Origin: Bacteroidales bacterium
GTDB taxonomy: Bacteria; Bacteroidota; Bacteroidia; Bacteroidales; F082
Assembly (NCBI GenBank): GCA_024400295.1
Contig: JAKSNA010000029.1
Span: 1-35,851, forward strand
Direction: 5' to 3'
DNA length: 35,851 nucleotides
In this document: positions 31,875 to 35,851 of the stretch, piece after piece
How positions within the stretch are numbered: position 1 is the first letter of the stretch
Layout of the letters: each line of letters begins with the position of its first letter
The notes under the pieces: generated by a model
What the model was told of the DNA's origin: nothing
The model's input: the letters and a program-made list of their open reading frames with translations, nothing else
Databases searched by the model: none
Program-made: the position numbers and the translations under genes

Positions 31875-33158
31875 ATGAAGGAGTACAGAGAGAGAATAGC
31901 GGATAAACTTCTGTATAACAAGCTACAAGGTATGGGCGCAGTATTGGTTGAAGGTGCGAAATGGTGCGGCAAAACCACAACTTCCGAGCATCTTGCGAAG
32001 AGTGTTCTGTATATGGATAGTCCAAAGGACAGAAAAATGAACCTGAAATTGGTTGAAATGGACCCTGAAATATTGCTGCAAGGTGAGACCCCAAGACTGA
32101 TAGACGAATGGCAGATTGCACCGGAATTATGGGATGCGGTTCGGTTTGCGGTTGACCACAGGGATGACGACGGACAATTCATATTGACAGGCTCGGTTTC
32201 TCCATTGTCAGACGAAGACATCGCAAAAATTTACCATTCAGGCACTGGCAGGATAGCGAGATTGAAGATGCGTACAATGTCGTTGTGGGAATCAGGAGAC
32301 TCAAACGGTGCGATAAGCCTCGGAAAGTTGTTTTCGGGTGATGAGAAAATGGTCGGCACCAATGATTTGGAACTGAATGACATTGCATGGCTGGTATGCC
32401 GTGGTGGATGGCCAAGGGCTGTATGCCAGAGCCTTAAGACGGCTTTGGACAGAGCATTTGATTATTACGATACCGTCGTGAACGTTGATGTGAAATTGCC
32501 GGACGGAATAGAGCGAAACCCCGAACGCACGAAACTGCTTATGCGGTCGTATGCCCGCAATCAAGGTGGTCAGGCATCGCTCAGTTCGATTTGCCAAGAC
32601 ATGAAAATGAACGACAACGACACGCTGAACGACAATACAGTTTATAGTTATATCCAGGCACTGAAAAGCATATTCGTGATAGAGGACTGCAAATCGTGGA
32701 ACCCAAACCTGAGGTCGAAGACCGCCGTAAGGACAAGCGACACGCGGTATTTTGCTGACCCGTCTATTGCCGTTGCCGCACTTGGCATAGGGCCGAAAGA
32801 CCTGATGGGCGACCTGAACACTTTCGGGCTGTTTTTCGAGACATTATGTATGCACGACCTCCGCGTATATGCTCAGGCACTTGACGGGGAAGTGTATCAT
32901 TATAGAGATAAGGATGGCTTGGAGTGCGATGCCGTTGTTCATCTGCGTAATGGTTCATACGGCTTGGTGGAGATAAAATTAGGCGGTGACACCCTGATAG
33001 AGGAAGGTGCCAAATCACTGAAGAAATTGGCTTCGAAAATAGATACCGACCGTATGAAGGAACCTTCGTTCATGATGGTTCTGACGGCGGTCGGAAAATA
33101 TGCCTTCAAGCGCGACGATGGCATCTGGATTGTACCTGTCGGATGTCTGAAGGATTAG
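31875..33158 (+). CDS. AAA ATPase with DUF4143 domain
   Basis: A 427-residue orphan ATPase. The N-terminal AAA module has Walker A GAKWCGKT (27-34), a probable Walker B around PRLIDEWQ (73-80) and the sensor-like FILTGSVSP (102-110). The DUF4143 part follows, with a C-terminal PD-(D/E)XK-like core: D352 in LECDAVVHL, then LVEIKLG with E366 and K368. Family function is unknown; solitary copies are scattered through Bacteroidales and look horizontally acquired. It is a single-gene unit driven by the consensus promoter next to the 23-bp repeats. It lies just beyond the second insert, but no duplication flanks it that I can see. Confidence 0.9.
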   Translation: MKEYRERIADKLLYNKLQGMGAVLVEGAKWCGKTTTSEHLAKSVLYMDSPKDRKMNLKLVEMDPEILLQGETPRLIDEWQIAPELWDAVRFAVDHRDDDGQFILTGSVSPLSDEDIAKIYHSGTGRIARLKMRTMSLWESGDSNGAISLGKLFSGDEKMVGTNDLELNDIAWLVCRGGWPRAVCQSLKTALDRAFDYYDTVVNVDVKLPDGIERNPERTKLLMRSYARNQGGQASLSSICQDMKMNDNDTLNDNTVYSYIQALKSIFVIEDCKSWNPNLRSKTAVRTSDTRYFADPSIAVAALGIGPKDLMGDLNTFGLFFETLCMHDLRVYAQALDGEVYHYRDKDGLECDAVVHLRNGSYGLVEIKLGGDTLIEEGAKSLKKLASKIDTDRMKEPSFMMVLTAVGKYAFKRDDGIWIVPVGCLKD

Positions 33159-33199
33159 AAACAAGTCGGCGTTGGACATGGGAACTCTGGTTTACGGGC

Positions 33200-33766
33200 C
33201 TAAATCTCCGTTCCGTCAAACACTTTAATTGCTATCACGGCGCAGGCCTCCGCGTCGGCCAAGGCGTGGTGATGCTTGGTGAGGTCGTAGCCGCAATGCG
33301 CGGCGACAGTCTGGAGCTTGTGGTTCTCCAATTCAGGAAATAGAATCTCCGAAGCGCGGTGCGTGCAGTAAATCTGGTATCTCGGACGGCGGATGTGATA
33401 ATATTTGAACAAGGCTTTCAGGCAGTTGTCTTCAAAAGCCTTTCCATGCGCCACTATAGGTAACCCATTGATTTCGTTCTTGATAGCGTTCCATACTTGC
33501 GGAAAAATCGGGGCATTGTCGGTGTCTTTTTTCTTCAATCCATGAATCTTCGTCGTGTAGAAATCATAGAAATTCGGCACAGGTTTTATCAGACTGTAAT
33601 ACGTCTTCTCAATCTCACGGTTTTTTACGATGACGACACCCATGCTGCAAACGCTGGTGAAATTGGCATTCGCAGCCTCAAAATCAATCGCCACAAAATC
33701 CCTCAGATTCGGAATCGGATTCTGTTCGGGCTTCTTTTTCTTCTCTTTGTCAATTTCTTCTGCCAT
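33200..33766 (-). CDS. DnaQ-type 3'-5' exonuclease domain protein
   Basis: A 188-residue DEDDh exonuclease resembling the proofreading domains of DNA polymerase III. Exo I is DFVAIDFEAAN with D28 and E30, Exo II lies around IVAHGKAFEDN (104-113), and Exo III is HHHALADAEAC with the catalytic His and D171. The lysine-rich N-terminus (residues 3-17) is probably disordered. It is preceded on the same strand by a 102-residue gene 42 bp away, so they are likely cotranscribed. ATG 33766 is preferred over the GTG at 33778. It is a stand-alone exonuclease, not fused to a polymerase or GIY-YIG domain. Confidence 0.9.
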   Translation of the reverse strand: MAEEIDKEKKKKPEQNPIPNLRDFVAIDFEAANANFTSVCSMGVVIVKNREIEKTYYSLIKPVPNFYDFYTTKIHGLKKKDTDNAPIFPQVWNAIKNEINGLPIVAHGKAFEDNCLKALFKYYHIRRPRYQIYCTHRASEILFPELENHKLQTVAAHCGYDLTKHHHALADAEACAVIAIKVFDGTEI

Positions 33767-33808
33767 CTCAAAAATCACGTTGCTACGGATATGAAACCGC
33801 TCGCGGTT

Positions 33809-34117
33809 CTATTTGATTTCCGCGTAATAGATGTCGATTCCATCGTCCTCAAACATCGACTCGCTCAGGCAATATTGTCCGGGTCTGTCGTCTTCCTGGA
33901 AAAGATAAATCGATGCCTTGTGGAATGTTATGGGTTGCTGGTTGCTCGAAAGCTGCTGAATTTTTTCGTATGTAATTCCTTCAATCTTAAGAAGTTTCAT
34001 CATTGCGGCGAGGTCAAGGTCAACATTCAGGAACATGTCGTTGTCGCCTTCTTTCCATGCGATGCTGATGATGCCTGTGGTGTAAAGCTCGAAGTCGCGA
34101 ATCTCTATTTTCTTCAT
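33809..34117 (-). CDS. Small protein of unknown function, exonuclease operon
   Basis: A 102-residue acidic protein starting MKKIEIRDFELYTTGIIS. It has mixed alpha/beta character and no signal peptide or membrane segment. It is the first gene of the minus-strand pair with the DnaQ-type exonuclease and has an exact TATCTTTG box 17 bp upstream of the ATG. I do not recognise the family. The genuine promoter and start support it as a real gene. Confidence 0.75.
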   Translation of the reverse strand: MKKIEIRDFELYTTGIISIAWKEGDNDMFLNVDLDLAAMMKLLKIEGITYEKIQQLSSNQQPITFHKASIYLFQEDDRPGQYCLSESMFEDDGIDIYYAEIK

Positions 34118-34133
34118 CGTGTAAAATTTTGCG

Positions 34134-34141
34134 CAAAGATA
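34134..34141 (-). promoter_or_regulatory. -7 box (TATCTTTG) of the exonuclease operon
   Basis: Exact minus-strand TAnnTTTG match, 17 bp before the start at 34117. Confidence 0.6.
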
Positions 34142-34217
34142 CGTAAAAAAGCTAAAAGATTAGAGATAAAAGTTAAAAGATGCTGACGCACGATGTTTTT
34201 TACTGAATTGGGGAAAT

Positions 34218-34247
34218 ATCTGCGTGAAATCCGCGAAATCTGCGGGA
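34218..34247. repeat. REP-like intergenic motif
   Basis: The text atctgcgtgaaatccgcgaa, followed by atctgcggga, is made of related 10-11-bp phrases (tctgcgtgaa, tccgcgaa, tctgcggg). Similar phrases recur as dispersed intergenic sequences in many bacterial genomes. Only one copy is seen in this window. Confidence 0.35.
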
Positions 34248-34256
34248 CTTTTTTCT

Positions 34257-34264
34257 TACTTTTG
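34257..34264 (+). promoter_or_regulatory. -7 box (TACTTTTG) of the fucosidase gene
   Basis: TAnnTTTG match 14 bp before ATG 34279. Confidence 0.55.
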
Positions 34265-34278
34265 CAAAAATTTTTTTC

Positions 34279-35826
34279 ATGAAAAGAAAACTTCTGTTTC
34301 TCATTGGCGTACTATCAATATTAATAGGTGTTAAGGCTCAAAATGTTGTCGAGCCGACGTGGGAGTCGATCAATCAGCGTGGCTATCCGCAATGGTTTTC
34401 GGATGCGAAGCTCGGGATTTTCATTCACTGGGGCGTGTATTCGGTGCCGGCGTATGCCTCGAAAGAAGGCTATGCCGAATGGTATTACCGTGGCCTGATG
34501 ACGCAGGACTCGGCACGTCTCGATTTTCAAAGACGCAACTATGGTGTTGATTTTCAATATAAAGACTTTGACAGGATGTTCAAGGCGGAGCTTTGGAATC
34601 CCGATGACTGGGCCGAGCTTTTCAGAAAAAGCGGCGCGAGATATGTGCTTTTAGTGACGAAACATCACGACGGCTATTGCCTTTGGGACAGCAAATACGC
34701 GCCGGGCTGGAACAGCGTTGACGGCGGGCCGAAACGCGACATCGTCGGCGAACTTACAAACGCGGTTCGCGAAAAAGGCATGAAGATGGGCTTTTATTAT
34801 TCCTTGCCGGAATGGACCAATCCGCTTCACATCTGGTGCGTGGACTCTCCCGACTCAATCGGTGATTATGTTGATAATCATTTGATTCCGCAATTCAAGG
34901 AACTCGTCTCCACATACAGGCCGTCGATAGTCTTCACCGATGGCGAGTGGTGGAACACCTCGGAGCAATGGCACGCACGCGAGCTTATCTCGTGGTATTA
35001 CAACATCGTCGGCGATGAGGCGATTGTCAACGACCGTTGGGGTTCCGGCGGACAGCACGGTTTCCGCACGCCGGAATACAGCTCCGGCATAACTGCGACC
35101 GACTGGCCATGGGCGGAATGCCGCGGACTCGGCCGTTCCTTCGGACTGAACAGAAACGAGCCGCTGTCAAATTACCTCACCTCCGATGAGCTGATACGGC
35201 ATTTCGTGCAGCTCGTCTCTGCTGGCGGCGGAATGACCCTCAATGTCGGACCGGCTGCCAACGGGACAATCCCGCTCATTCAACAGGAACGGCTCATCGA
35301 CTTGGGCAAGTGGCTGGAAATCAACGGAGAAGCGATTTACGGGACGAGGCCGCTTTTTATTAACCAAAACCGAAACCGAAACGATGTTCCTCATTTTTAT
35401 GATGAGAAACCGGTTTCAGTGAATCGGCACGATGATGCGGTTGACTTCGACTGGGTCAGGAACTCGCCAGACAAACGTATAAGTTATGATAACTTCAACG
35501 CCGTCTGGAACGGCACTTTCACGCCAGAGAGGACTGATGTCTATACTTTTGATGTTGAAGTTGATGATAATGTGAAAGTTACGATAGGCGATGATGTCGT
35601 GATTGATTATGTCAAAGCAGTTGCTGAAGAATCGCAGAGCAATGCGGAGGAATCAAAGACAAAGAGTCTCACGACTGGAAAGATCAAATTGAAAAAAGGT
35701 GTTACTTATCCTGTAAAGATTGAATATCAAGAGATTAACGTGAATGCTATGATGAGGCTTTTCATTTCCGGCAAGGAGATTGAAAAACATATTTTCAACG
35801 TGAGTTCGACCAAATTAACGGCTTGA
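34279..35826 (+). CDS. Alpha-L-fucosidase (GH29), secreted, with C-terminal PA14-like domain
   Basis: Hydrolyses terminal alpha-L-fucose from glycans. A 515-residue protein with a signal peptide (MKRKLLFLIGVLSILIGVKA, likely cut before Gln21). The GH29 barrel shows WFSDAKLGIFIHWGVYSVPA (39-58), VTKHHDGYCLWDS (126-138) and IVFTDGEWW with probable nucleophile D221; SAGGGMTLNVGPAANGTIP closes the barrel. From about residue 385 a beta-rich domain with NAVWNGTFTPERTDVYTFDV and DDNVKVTIGDDV resembles PA14, likely carbohydrate-binding. No T9SS C-terminal signal is evident, so it is probably periplasmic. The window ends 25 bp later, where a possible ATG at 35840 may open the next gene. Confidence 0.92.
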   Translation: MKRKLLFLIGVLSILIGVKAQNVVEPTWESINQRGYPQWFSDAKLGIFIHWGVYSVPAYASKEGYAEWYYRGLMTQDSARLDFQRRNYGVDFQYKDFDRMFKAELWNPDDWAELFRKSGARYVLLVTKHHDGYCLWDSKYAPGWNSVDGGPKRDIVGELTNAVREKGMKMGFYYSLPEWTNPLHIWCVDSPDSIGDYVDNHLIPQFKELVSTYRPSIVFTDGEWWNTSEQWHARELISWYYNIVGDEAIVNDRWGSGGQHGFRTPEYSSGITATDWPWAECRGLGRSFGLNRNEPLSNYLTSDELIRHFVQLVSAGGGMTLNVGPAANGTIPLIQQERLIDLGKWLEINGEAIYGTRPLFINQNRNRNDVPHFYDEKPVSVNRHDDAVDFDWVRNSPDKRISYDNFNAVWNGTFTPERTDVYTFDVEVDDNVKVTIGDDVVIDYVKAVAEESQSNAEESKTKSLTTGKIKLKKGVTYPVKIEYQEINVNAMMRLFISGKEIEKHIFNVSSTKLTA

Positions 35827-35851
35827 AACCAAAACAGTTATGGAAAGATGG

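Overview
The window reads as chromosomal DNA of a Bacteroidales bacterium, probably host-associated and not closely matched to a model strain I can name. The evidence is consistent. Many genes are preceded by the Bacteroidetes -7 box TAnnTTTG. There is a PorX-type response regulator (receiver plus PglZ domain), which points to a type IX secretion lineage. The glycogen cluster is of the Bacteroidetes type, and there is a lipoprotein M3 peptidase and a GH29 fucosidase. No rRNA, tRNA or CRISPR array was seen, and there is no integrase or transposase.

Layout. 1-3034: two short tandem-repeat arrays, then purD, a multi-spanning membrane protein and rnhB, overlapping end to start. 3046-6643 (minus strand): a restriction-modification block with a C5 cytosine methyltransferase, a BsuBI/PstI-family endonuclease overlapping it, then a strongly structured RNA element and a second C5 methyltransferase. 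6790-8700: a 265-bp duplication of the 5' end of a cytosolic 5'-nucleotidase gene flanks a small insert (truncated DpnD/PcfM-like gene plus a YhcG/DUF1016 nuclease). 8541-16927: housekeeping and mixed genes: 5'-nucleotidase, porX, tsaE, aroB, aroA, a LutA-like Fe-S protein, an unrecognised protein, an agmatine/arginine deiminase-family enzyme and a Sel1-repeat protein, closed by an 18-bp hairpin terminator. 17005-19137 (minus): M3 peptidase lipoprotein.

19398-29323 is one long run of closely packed genes for storage glucan: GH133 debranching enzyme, GT4 glycosyltransferase, GH57 amylase, a 1404-residue fusion of a GT3 glycogen synthase and a GT35 phosphorylase, then a SUMF1-domain protein and a YqiA-like hydrolase. 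29093-31402: the 3' end of the YqiA-like gene is duplicated (217 bp) around a second insert (truncated zinc-ribbon gene, AAA/DUF234 ATPase, and the tail of another gene). 31651-33158: seven 23-bp tandem repeats, a consensus promoter and an AAA/DUF4143 ATPase. 33200-35826: a DnaQ-type exonuclease with a small partner gene (minus), then a secreted GH29 fucosidase.

The most unusual signal is the pair of inserts at 7055-8435 and 29310-31185. Each sits between long direct duplications of one end of a housekeeping gene, leaves one intact copy, carries a minus-strand gene for a PDDEXK-fold protein, and cuts through a small gene at its left border. This matches 'insertion with long target duplication', known from restriction-modification genes, and suggests that orphan PDDEXK genes spread the same way here. 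The second candidate is the roughly 150-nt RNA element between the endonuclease and the downstream methyltransferase. It has two long helices in interleaved (pseudoknot or mutually exclusive) order, the second followed by a U-run.
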